Assembly (NCBI GenBank): GCA_964563135.1
Contig: CAZLWV010000007.1
Location: 28,828-92,827 of the forward strand
Reading direction: 5' to 3'
DNA from: JAAYAY01 sp964563135
Lineage (GTDB): Bacteria > Planctomycetota > Planctomycetia > Pirellulales > Thermoguttaceae
DNA: 64,000 nucleotides
Of the stretch, positions 16,237 through 23,894 are shown one piece after another. Below the pieces are notes generated by a model. The model was not told the origin of the DNA. It made no database searches and was given only the letters and a program-made list of their open reading frames with translations. The position numbers and the translations under genes were made by a program. Position 1 is the first letter of the stretch, and every line of letters starts with the position of its first letter.

Positions 16237-17601
16237 CTACTTCGGCAAGCTCAAGTACTTGAGTACTTCGTCGTACACCCCGCCCTGGTTCGAGTACAGC
16301 GCGTAGTTCCTCGCCGTGGCAAACCATTCCTGGGTCGTCGGCCGCAACCGCTTCGCCGCCGCCAGCAGATCGCCCGTCGACAGCGGCAACGGCACCCCGC
16401 GCTTGAGCGACTCGCGCAGCTTGTCCTCGACCGCCGCATCCACGATCGCTTTCAGATCCGCCCCTGAGAACCGTTCGGCCTTCTTGGCCACCTTCGCAAA
16501 GTCGATCGACTCGATCGGCTTGCCCCGGCAGTGGATCTTCAGAATCGCCTCACGGGCATCGGCATCCGGAGGGGGCACGAACAGCACCTCGCCAAAACGA
16601 CCGGGGCGTCGAAACGCCGCATCAACATGCCAGGGTGCGTTCGTCGCGGCCAGCACAAGCACGCCCTCGTTGGAGTACTCCACGCCGTCAAGTTCCGCCA
16701 GAAACTGGTTGATCACCTGCCGAGAGCTTCCACCGCTCATGTCGACGCGGCGACCGCCGAGCGCGTCGACCTCATCGAAGAACAGCACGCACGGGGTGTT
16801 GTTTCGCGCCAGCTCGAATAGGCCGTGCAGATTCCGTTCGCTGTTGCCCATCCACATCTCCAGCACATCGTTGATCCCCACCGAGATGAACGCAGCGTCG
16901 ATCTCGCCGGCCGTCGCTCGGGCAAAGTAGGTCTTGCCGCAACCCGGAGGGCCGTAGAGCATCATCCCGCCCCCGGCCGTCTTGCCATAGGCGGCATACA
17001 GCTCGGAATGCTGGATCGGGAAGATGATCTTCATGCGGATGTCGTCCTTGAGGGCCTCCATCCCCCCCCCGTCGTCGAATCGTATCTTGGGACGCTCGAT
17101 CTCCTTGTCCCACTTGATCCCCCCCGACTCGAAGCCCCCCTGCCGCACACGGCCGTCAACCACCTCCCGCTGATCGAACGGATCCTCGTCCACCCCGCTG
17201 ATGCCGAGTTGAGCCGCCAGACTCTCGTCCCCGGCGTCCTCGTCGAGCTCGATTCCCAGCTTGTACTGGGCAACCGCCGACGCAACGTTCCCTTCCAGAG
17301 ACAGCAGTCTGGCATAGAGCACGTGGGTCTCGGCTGTCGCATCCCGGCGCCGCGTCAGGTCTTCCAGGATCACCAGGGCCTGCGAGTTCTTGCCAAGCTG
17401 GAAGTAAACGCGGGCCAGCCCCGTGAGAATGGCCGCGTTCTTCGGCTGATGCTCCAGGGCCGCTCGGTACTCCGCCAGAGCCTCGTCGAGGAAGCCGGCC
17501 GACGCCAGCGTCGCTGCCAGGTGGACTCGCAGAGGAACATTCTCCGGCGACACCTTGACCGCCTCACGCAACTGGCGGATTGTCTCGTTTTCAGCAGGCA
17601 T
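16237..17601 (-). CDS. AAA+ ATPase with N-terminal TPRs
   Basis: A 454-residue protein. Residues about 1-120 hold three TPR-like repeats (EALAEYRAALEHQPKNAA, YFQLGKNSQALVILEDL), then an acidic linker, then one classical AAA domain with FDDGGGMEALKDDI, Walker A GPPGCGKT (about 214), Walker B CVLFFDEVDAL (about 270), sensor LVLAATNAPW, and the arginine finger RRPGRF. The C-terminal RPTTQEWFATARNYALYSN with the final helix resembles the Vps4/katanin-type end of meiotic-clade AAA ATPases. There is no protease domain, so it should be a remodelling or unfolding machine recruited through TPRs. GGTGAG 5 nt before ATG 17601 decides the start. Partner or substrate unknown; the TPR membrane protein downstream is a candidate. 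Confidence 0.85.
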   Translation of the reverse strand: MPAENETIRQLREAVKVSPENVPLRVHLAATLASAGFLDEALAEYRAALEHQPKNAAILTGLARVYFQLGKNSQALVILEDLTRRRDATAETHVLYARLLSLEGNVASAVAQYKLGIELDEDAGDESLAAQLGISGVDEDPFDQREVVDGRVRQGGFESGGIKWDKEIERPKIRFDDGGGMEALKDDIRMKIIFPIQHSELYAAYGKTAGGGMMLYGPPGCGKTYFARATAGEIDAAFISVGINDVLEMWMGNSERNLHGLFELARNNTPCVLFFDEVDALGGRRVDMSGGSSRQVINQFLAELDGVEYSNEGVLVLAATNAPWHVDAAFRRPGRFGEVLFVPPPDADAREAILKIHCRGKPIESIDFAKVAKKAERFSGADLKAIVDAAVEDKLRESLKRGVPLPLSTGDLLAAAKRLRPTTQEWFATARNYALYSNQGGVYDEVLKYLSLPK

Positions 17602-17875
17602 ACGCTCACCACCGAGGACTGGAAAAAAGGGGGGGTCGGCCGATCCATGCCGAGCAGGAGGCACCACTCGCCCAATACCTCATTTTATGGGGTCGCAGTC
17701 ATCGCCGCAACCAGCATGAGGGCTATGCCCGTCTGTGAGCCGGCAAGAAAAGACGCCTTCGGGCGTGGTGCCACAAGTCACAGTCGCACCCGTCCACCGG
17801 CACTGCCGGGCCGCCGGAAACGGTCAGTCGTACGCTGCCGTTGAGGCGGAAACAAACGCTCGAGGCCCCTCGACA

Positions 17876-18844
17876 TCACGCCGCCCGCCGCCGCGGATTC
17901 TTCAACAGCCAGATCTCCTCGTCTTCCACCACGTGCTGAAACGACGCGCCGGCCATTGCCGCCCGCACCCGCCGCCTCACGCTCCTGCGCATCTGCCGGT
18001 GATAGCCCACCGTAGACGTGAACATGGTCACCAGGTCCAGAAACCGCCGGTTGTCGCTCAGGGCCGGGTCGTCGATGCGGACCAGAGCGTTGTAGCCGAA
18101 ACCGAACAGACGCCCGTCGATCAGCCCAATCTTGCGCCCCCCCGATTCGATATCGAAGTCGGCCCCCAGCGAAACCCACTTCCGCTTGATAGCCACGTAC
18201 CGCACACGATGGTCGTCCTCGTCGAAGAACGAGAACGTGAAGGTCGAGGGAACTGGCAGCAGGCGGTGGTTCTGCTGGATCGTGACGACGAAGTCGTAGC
18301 CTGGCAGGAGCACGGCCAGCGAAAGGGCAGGGCGGCCACAGCCAATCGAGTTGTGCACCTCGTGGGTCGTGACCTCCTCGATCGTGCCGGCCCAATGGAT
18401 CCGCTCGCCCGTCGACCGGAACAACTTCATCACCAACCGGCGATGAATCAGATCGGATGACTTCATCTGCATCACTCGATCGCGATTGAGTTGACGGCCG
18501 AGCTGGTACGACTGCCCGTCGTCGAGCCGACCGGACCGCTTGATCTGGCGCCGCAACTCCTCGCGGCGTTCTTCCTTGAGCGCATGCAGTGCCTTCTGCA
18601 GCCTCTCTTCGCTGGGCTCCCAGATATCGCTGCGGATCCCCACCAGGTAGTTCTCTTCCCACTTGCCGCTGGCCGGATCCTGCTGCGAAATGTCGCCGCA
18701 AACGTCCATGTTGGCCCCGAACTGGCGATCGTCGGCCGACCGCAACCGCTGGATCAGTTGCACGTTCGTTGGATGCATCCCAATGAAGGCCCACATGTCG
18801 ACGAACCGGGTGGCAACCGGCGATCGGGATTTGGCTCTGCCCAT
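17876..18844 (-). CDS. Uncharacterised protein, possible LURP/tubby-like domain
   Basis: I do not recognise this gene with confidence. From ATG 18844 it has 322 residues. The first 100 are charged and helical (SEERLQKALHALKEERREELRRQI). The C-terminal half is beta-rich: TFTFSFFDEDDHRVRYVAIK, VSLGADFDIESGGRKIGLI and DGRLFGFGYNALVRIDDPAL echo the alternating strand pattern of LURP-one/phospholipid-scramblase (tubby-like) domains, which is a guess by eye. The tail is strongly basic (HRQMRRSVRRRVRAAM), which suggests nucleic-acid or membrane contact. No signal peptide or membrane helix. The start is uncertain; MWAFIGMH further in is an alternative. Confidence 0.55.
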   Translation of the reverse strand: MGRAKSRSPVATRFVDMWAFIGMHPTNVQLIQRLRSADDRQFGANMDVCGDISQQDPASGKWEENYLVGIRSDIWEPSEERLQKALHALKEERREELRRQIKRSGRLDDGQSYQLGRQLNRDRVMQMKSSDLIHRRLVMKLFRSTGERIHWAGTIEEVTTHEVHNSIGCGRPALSLAVLLPGYDFVVTIQQNHRLLPVPSTFTFSFFDEDDHRVRYVAIKRKWVSLGADFDIESGGRKIGLIDGRLFGFGYNALVRIDDPALSDNRRFLDLVTMFTSTVGYHRQMRRSVRRRVRAAMAGASFQHVVEDEEIWLLKNPRRRAA

Positions 18845-19335
18845 CTGCGTGGACCCCGCTGTCTTTCTGAACCTGCCCTCTCGATGGCATCCAGCCGAAG
18901 GCGCCCGCAAGAGACCTGCCATCCCGTGCCTTCTTCTGCCCAGCAGCGTGAAAGACGCCAGCGGGAACCTCGAACGATACTCCGGCGTATGCGTCTGATA
19001 GCAAAACCCACGCGCAAGGGCAAGACCACGTTCGAAACGGCAAAATGCCGCGGGTTACCGGAAGACCCTGAACCCTTCGTTGCGATCCGCGAGCCAGCCC
19101 CCCCACCCTCTTCTGCCTGGGCCTGACGAACTCACTCCCCAAACGGCAAGAAGCCCCCTCATCCGTCCCCATTCCGCTGACCAGAGAACCTTTCCATTTT
19201 ACCTATCCATCCTTATTTAACAGCACGACTGCCGCCGCGATAATCTGCGCAAAGCAGGCCATTTCGACAGTCGTCACGCCCCTCGACAAACAGCCAATAC
19301 AGAACCCCAATTCTCACAAATTCCCACTTTCCCTC
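18845..19335. other. Divergent intergenic region before recA
   Basis: It separates the minus-strand unassigned gene from recA. The part at 19190-19335 is AT-richer than its surroundings, as expected for promoters in both directions. No SOS-box palindrome of the GAAC-GTTC or CTGT-ACAG type was found. Confidence 0.5.
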
Positions 19336-19364
19336 TTGCTCTAAATTATGGACATGAGTATACT
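19336..19364 (+). promoter_or_regulatory. Promoter of recA
   Basis: TTGCTC (19336-19341), a 17-base spacer and TATACT (19359-19364), about 95 nt before the recA ATG. Transcription would start near 19371, next to TGATCATATG. Confidence 0.6.
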
Positions 19365-19459
19365 TGATCATATGCACATGCTTCGGGAGGCTTTTCTCCC
19401 GGCCGCCGGCGAATGCTGGCGAGAGGCGAAAATTCCATTAAAATGGCAGGTTATGAGCG

Positions 19460-20602
19460 ATGGTCACTGCAACCGAAAAGGAAACGAGGCCAACCGTGGC
19501 AAAGAAACAAACCAAGGCGGCGGAGGGAGAAAAGACGATGGAAAAAAGCGGAAAGGAAAGGGGAGGCAAGGGGGGAGCCATGGCGTCTCTGCTGCGGGAC
19601 AACGACGCCCTTAAGACCACGGTGGCCCAGATCGAAAAGCAGTTCGGCGAAGGGGCGATCATGGCCCTCGGCGCCGACTACGCCAAACGCATCGAAGGCA
19701 TCCCCACCGGGAGCCTCTCCCTTGACATCGCCCTGGGCGGACAAGGCATTCCTCGCGGGCGGATCATCGAGATCTTTGGCCCCGAATCGAGCGGCAAAAC
19801 CACCCTTGCCCTTCACGTCGTCGCCCAGGCCCAGCGGGCCGGCGGAATTGCCGCCTTCATCGACGCCGAGCACGCCCTTGACCCTTCCTGGGCCAAGAAG
19901 CTGGGGGTCGAGCTGGCGGGGCTTCTGGTCAGCCAGCCCAGCAGCGGCGAAGAGGCCATGCACATCGCCGAGATGCTCATCCGCTCCAACGCGGTCGACG
20001 TCATCGTGATCGACTCAGTCGCCGCACTTGTCCCCCAGAAGGAACTCGACGGCGAGATCGGCGACTCTCACGTCGGCCTGCAGGCCCGGCTGATGAGCCA
20101 GTCCATGCGAAAGCTCACCGGGGCAATCGCCAGAAGCAAGAGTGCCGTGATCTTCATCAACCAGATCCGCGAGAAGATTGGCGTCATGTTCGGATCCCCC
20201 GAAACAACCCCGGGCGGCCGGGCCCTCAAATTCTACTCGTCTTGCCGGATCGACGTCCGCCGGATCGGGCAGCTCAAGGAGGGCGAAGAGGTCATCGGCC
20301 AGCGGGTAAAGGCCAAAGTCGTCAAAAACAAGGTAGCGCCTCCCTTCCGGGCTGCCGAATTTGATATGATGCACAGCGACGGAATCAGCTACGAAGGCGA
20401 CGTGCTCGACTTGGCCATGGCCCATAAGATTATCACCAAATCGGGGGCCTGGTTCCGCTACAACGACGAACAGCTTGGCCAGGGACGCGAACGAGTCCGC
20501 GATCTGCTCAAAGAAAACAAGAAGCTCACTGCCGAGCTTCGAGAGAAGGTCTTTGCTGCCCTCGACGCGACCGGCGGCTCTCCGGCAACACCCGGCGAAT
20601 AA
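19460..20602 (+). CDS. recA: Recombinase RecA
   Basis: ATP-dependent strand-exchange protein of homologous recombination, also the co-protease of the SOS response where LexA exists. At 380 residues it carries a Lys/Glu/Gly-rich N-terminal extension of about 40 residues before the normal start of homology (DNDALKTTVAQIEKQFGEGAI). Walker A is GPESSGKT, Walker B VIVIDSVAALVP, L1 is GDSHVGLQARLMSQ and L2 contains INQIREKIGVMFGSPETTPGG. The acidic C-terminal tail is short. Several in-frame starts exist; ATG 19460 is the farthest upstream, but ATG 19538 or the ATG just before ASLLRDNDAL would give a more typical length. It is followed by a Deg-like protease gene on the same strand, gap 117 nt. Confidence 0.97.
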   Translation: MVTATEKETRPTVAKKQTKAAEGEKTMEKSGKERGGKGGAMASLLRDNDALKTTVAQIEKQFGEGAIMALGADYAKRIEGIPTGSLSLDIALGGQGIPRGRIIEIFGPESSGKTTLALHVVAQAQRAGGIAAFIDAEHALDPSWAKKLGVELAGLLVSQPSSGEEAMHIAEMLIRSNAVDVIVIDSVAALVPQKELDGEIGDSHVGLQARLMSQSMRKLTGAIARSKSAVIFINQIREKIGVMFGSPETTPGGRALKFYSSCRIDVRRIGQLKEGEEVIGQRVKAKVVKNKVAPPFRAAEFDMMHSDGISYEGDVLDLAMAHKIITKSGAWFRYNDEQLGQGRERVRDLLKENKKLTAELREKVFAALDATGGSPATPGE

Positions 20603-20719
20603 CCCCCCCGCAAGGCTATGCCCGTCCCATGGAGAATTGGGCTACTCATGCCCGTGGCGAATCCCGGGGGCCGGTCCGTGCACGACCGCTGCCCCCCGAG
20701 GCTTTTGTGAGATCCTGCA

Positions 20720-22189
20720 ATGGCCGTTAGCGGTCGAAACCTGTTCGTGGCGCTGGCCACCGTTGTGGTGGTATGCCTGCCTGCCATGGCCCAGCAGCCG
20801 GCCCCCTCGGCGGTTATTACGGCCGTCGAGGGAGCACTGGTCGAGGCAATCGAGCGGGCCTCTCCTTCCGTCGTGGCGATTTCCCAGGTCCGCAAGCGGA
20901 ATCCTGGCGAGAGCCTCAACTTCGAGATTCGGCCCGGCCCACTCGGTATGCCCGTGCTCCCCAGCCAATTGCCGTCTCCTGAAGACGCCGATTTCATCCC
21001 CACCGAGTATGCCACGGGCGTGGTCCTGGATCGTCGAGGGCTCGTGCTCACCGCCTACCACGCCCTCCAGCCCGAGAACGATTTCTTCGTCACGACGCAC
21101 CAGCACAAGCGATACCGGGCCTGGATCAAGGCGGCAGATCCCCGAAGCGATCTGGCGATTCTGGCTTTCGAGGCAGACGACCTGGTTCCGATTCCGCTTG
21201 GCGACGCCAGCAAGCTGCGCCGAGGCCAATTCGTGATTGCCATGGGCAATCCCTACGCGATTGCCCGTGACGGACAGGCCAGCGCGAGCTGGGGCATCGT
21301 GGCTAATCTCAACCGCAAAGCCCCTCCAACTCCCACCGAACTCGATTCGGTAGGAAAAACCACCCTCCACCACTTCGGCACTCTGATCCAGACCGATGCC
21401 AGGCTGAATCTGGGCACCAGCGGCGGCGCACTGATCGATCTGGAAGGGCACATGGTCGGCCTGACCACCTCCCTGGCCGCAGTGGCCGGATACGAGACGG
21501 CCGCCGGCTACGCCTATCCGGTCGACGAGACCTTTCGCCGCGTCGTGGACACCCTCAAACGGGGCCGCGAGGTCGAGTACGGGTTCCTGGGGATCGAGCC
21601 GGCCCCGCTCGCCCAGTCCGAGGTCCGCAAAGGTCTCCACGGTATCCGCGTCGAACGTGTGGAACCTGGAGCCCGGGCAGAAACCTTTGGGCTCAAAATC
21701 GACGACATCGTCACCGCCGTCAACGGCAAGGCTATCCACAATGCTGACGACCTGGTTCGAGAGGTGGGCCAACTCCCCGTCGAGGCGACTGCCAAATTGA
21801 CGGTGTTGCGGGATGGGCGAGAGCGCCCGATCGATGTCGCCTTGAGCAAGTATCCCGTCCGCGGCCTGAAAATCGTCACCGCTCCCAAGCCGCCCTGGCG
21901 AGGCCTGCATGTGGAATACACCACGGCAATCACGGACCCGGAAATCCGGAAGATCGCGGGCATGAGGTTCTTCGACGACCGCGTGGTCGTCAGCGAAGTC
22001 GAAGCAGATAGCCCTGCCTGGACGGCCGGCCTTCGTCCTGGCGCATTGATCACCCACGTGGGACGTCGCCCCGTTCGCACGCCCGCCGATTTCGATGCTG
22101 CCGTGGCCGAGCTCAAGGGCGACGTGCGTGTGCGTACCGGCGACGCTGTGGACCGCAAGTCGGCCGACTTGGTGGTGCCCGAGGCGTGA
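20720..22189 (+). CDS. Exported Deg/HtrA-like serine protease with two PDZ domains
   Basis: A 489-residue envelope protease or chaperone. An N-terminal signal peptide (VALATVVVVCLPAMA|QQ) is followed by the trypsin-like domain with the catalytic triad His in VLTAYHAL, Asp in RSDLAILAF and Ser in NLGTSGGALIDLEG (GTSGG in place of the usual GNSGG). Two PDZ domains follow, about 285-365 (EYGFLGIEP, VNGKAIHNADDLVREV) and 390-470 (VSEVEADSPAWTAGLRPGALI). The family performs quality control of exported proteins. The GTGA overlap with the following frame and the tight packing of the next three genes suggest a common transcript, so its targets may be envelope-assembly proteins. Confidence 0.88.
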   Translation: MAVSGRNLFVALATVVVVCLPAMAQQPAPSAVITAVEGALVEAIERASPSVVAISQVRKRNPGESLNFEIRPGPLGMPVLPSQLPSPEDADFIPTEYATGVVLDRRGLVLTAYHALQPENDFFVTTHQHKRYRAWIKAADPRSDLAILAFEADDLVPIPLGDASKLRRGQFVIAMGNPYAIARDGQASASWGIVANLNRKAPPTPTELDSVGKTTLHHFGTLIQTDARLNLGTSGGALIDLEGHMVGLTTSLAAVAGYETAAGYAYPVDETFRRVVDTLKRGREVEYGFLGIEPAPLAQSEVRKGLHGIRVERVEPGARAETFGLKIDDIVTAVNGKAIHNADDLVREVGQLPVEATAKLTVLRDGRERPIDVALSKYPVRGLKIVTAPKPPWRGLHVEYTTAITDPEIRKIAGMRFFDDRVVVSEVEADSPAWTAGLRPGALITHVGRRPVRTPADFDAAVAELKGDVRVRTGDAVDRKSADLVVPEA

Positions 22190-22206
22190 GAATCCAGGTC
22201 AGAGCG

Positions 22207-22752
22207 ATGGGTGAACCGACGTCTCCTCCTCCATGCATGCTCATCGTCGCGGCCTTCAGCCGCCATGACGATGCTCTGGATTGGGCAAGGCAGCGGGCAA
22301 TCCAGTGCTGGGGCGATCCGGTCCTGCAAAGCCCGCTCTTCGCATTTCGCGAGACAGCCTACTACCAGCAGACAATGGGCGAGGACCTCAAGAAGGTCTT
22401 CTGGGGTTTCGCTCCCGGCTTCGAGCCGTCCGGATTGCCCAGCGTGAAACTGGCAACCAACGCCTGGGAGACAGAATTCGCCCGGCAGAGAAATGCCGAA
22501 TTGAGGCCGCTGAACATCGACCCGGGCTATCTGACTCTGGGAAAACTGATCCTGGCGTCGACCAAGGATTTCACCCACCGTATTTATCTGGAACAAGGGA
22601 TCTTTGCCGAGGTGACGTTGTTCTATCAGCGGGGCCAGTGGGAACACCATCGCTGGACCTTTCCCGACTACCGCCGTGCGGACTACCAGGAATTCTTCTC
22701 CGAGTGTCGGCAATACCTGCATCGCTGGATTCGTGGAGTGCTCAAGCCGTGA
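22207..22752 (+). CDS. DUF4416 family protein
   Basis: A 181-residue protein with the family hallmarks: CMLIVAAFSRHDDALDWA, a central FRETAYYQQTMGEDLKKVFWGF, KLATNAWETEFA, NIDPGYLTLGKLILASTKDF and HRIYLEQGIFAEVTLFYQRG, and the ending PDYRRADYQEFF. The function of DUF4416 is not known to me; the many conserved polar residues suggest an enzyme. I prefer ATG 22207, which has AGGTCAGAG just upstream, over the GTG at 22186 that overlaps the protease stop. Its own stop overlaps the start of the next gene as GTGA, so it is translationally coupled to the WecA-like transferase. That context points to envelope polysaccharide or precursor metabolism (inference). Confidence 0.8.
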   Translation: MGEPTSPPPCMLIVAAFSRHDDALDWARQRAIQCWGDPVLQSPLFAFRETAYYQQTMGEDLKKVFWGFAPGFEPSGLPSVKLATNAWETEFARQRNAELRPLNIDPGYLTLGKLILASTKDFTHRIYLEQGIFAEVTLFYQRGQWEHHRWTFPDYRRADYQEFFSECRQYLHRWIRGVLKP

Positions 22753-23894
22753 TCTTCCTCTGGCTCATCGTCGGCTCCGTCCTTCCCAGCATGCTGATCA
22801 CTTGGGCGGCCGTGTTCGTGATCCGCCGCATCGGTCCGGGGCTGGGCATGGTCGACTCGCCCGGCCACCGCAAGGTACACAGTAGACCCATGCCGACTTG
22901 CGGCGGCCTGGGGGTCTGGCTGGGAATCGTCCTTCCTTTCGCAGCCGGGCAAGCCCTGCTGGCGGCAATGGCTGGCGGCGGGGCGGATTTCCTCCTCGAA
23001 AAACTCCCGCCCGCCATCACCCAGCATCTTCCCGGCCTGGATCAGCAGACCGACAAGCTATGGCTCCTGCTGGCCGGCGGCACGGTGCTCATGATCCTCG
23101 GCCTGATTGATGACCTGCGGGGCCTCGACTGGAAACTGCGACTGGGTGTTCAGAGTCTCGTGGCACTGGTGCTGGTCCTCTCCGGTTGGCAACTGCAGGT
23201 GTTCATCGACGCGCCCTGGCTGACCATCCCGCTGAGCGTGTTCTGGATTGTGGGGCTCGTCAACTCGTTCAACATGCTTGACAACATGGACGGCCTGTCG
23301 GCCGGCGTGGCAGCCATCGCGGCCACCATGCTCGCAACCGTCATGCTGATCGCCCCCGACCCGATCACCAACCAGCCACAGCTATTCGTGGCAGGGCTGC
23401 TGCTGGTCATAGCCGGAGCGCTTGCCGGTTTCCTCTGGCACAACCGGCCTCCGGCACGAATCTTCATGGGGGATACAGGAAGCTATCTGATCGGCTACCT
23501 GATCGCGATGGCAACCCTGACGGCCTCGTTTGCCGGCTACGACAAGGTGCCGCCCCACGCGATCCTGGCGCCGCTCTGCGTTCTGGCCGTGCCCATCTAC
23601 GACACGACCACGGTCATCGTCATTCGCCTCCGCCAGGGGCGCAGTCCCTTCGTGGGCGACAAGAGCCATTTCTCCCATCGCCTGGTCGAATTGGGGATGA
23701 CCAAGGCCCAGGCCGTCGGCACAATCTACCTGACGACCGCCACCTGTGGACTGGGAGCGCTGCTGCTTCACCAGGTCAACCTCGTCGGAGCCGTCGTGAT
23801 CCTGATCCTCAACGGCTGCGTGCTGCTGCTCATCGGCATTCTGGAAACGACGGGACGCCGCAACGCCCGGGACAAGAGTGATGGGCCGAAATAA
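22749..23894 (+). CDS. Undecaprenyl-phosphate sugar-1-phosphate transferase (WecA/TagO/MraY family)
   Basis: An integral membrane enzyme that loads the first sugar phosphate, usually GlcNAc-1-P, from a UDP-sugar onto undecaprenyl phosphate. From GTG 22749, which overlaps the DUF4416 stop, it has 381 residues and about ten membrane helices. Signature loops are visible: DSPGHRKVHSRPMPTCGGLG, IDDLRGLDWKLRLGVQ (the DD pair), NSFNMLDNMDGLSAGVA, the HNRPPARIFMGDTGSYLIG region and GDKSHFSHRLVELG. The HR loop points to WecA/TagO and not MraY. No sugar-specificity call can be made. It is followed, with a 14-nt overlap, by the ligase-like gene, consistent with making and then ligating or polymerising an undecaprenyl-linked glycan. 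Confidence 0.9.
   Translation: MIFLWLIVGSVLPSMLITWAAVFVIRRIGPGLGMVDSPGHRKVHSRPMPTCGGLGVWLGIVLPFAAGQALLAAMAGGGADFLLEKLPPAITQHLPGLDQQTDKLWLLLAGGTVLMILGLIDDLRGLDWKLRLGVQSLVALVLVLSGWQLQVFIDAPWLTIPLSVFWIVGLVNSFNMLDNMDGLSAGVAAIAATMLATVMLIAPDPITNQPQLFVAGLLLVIAGALAGFLWHNRPPARIFMGDTGSYLIGYLIAMATLTASFAGYDKVPPHAILAPLCVLAVPIYDTTTVIVIRLRQGRSPFVGDKSHFSHRLVELGMTKAQAVGTIYLTTATCGLGALLLHQVNLVGAVVILILNGCVLLLIGILETTGRRNARDKSDGPK

Noticed and set aside
19336..19459. SOS box in front of recA
   Set aside because: No GAAC-N4-GTTC, CTGT-N8-ACAG or copy of the 627-640 palindrome is present; AGTATACT is only the -10 itself.
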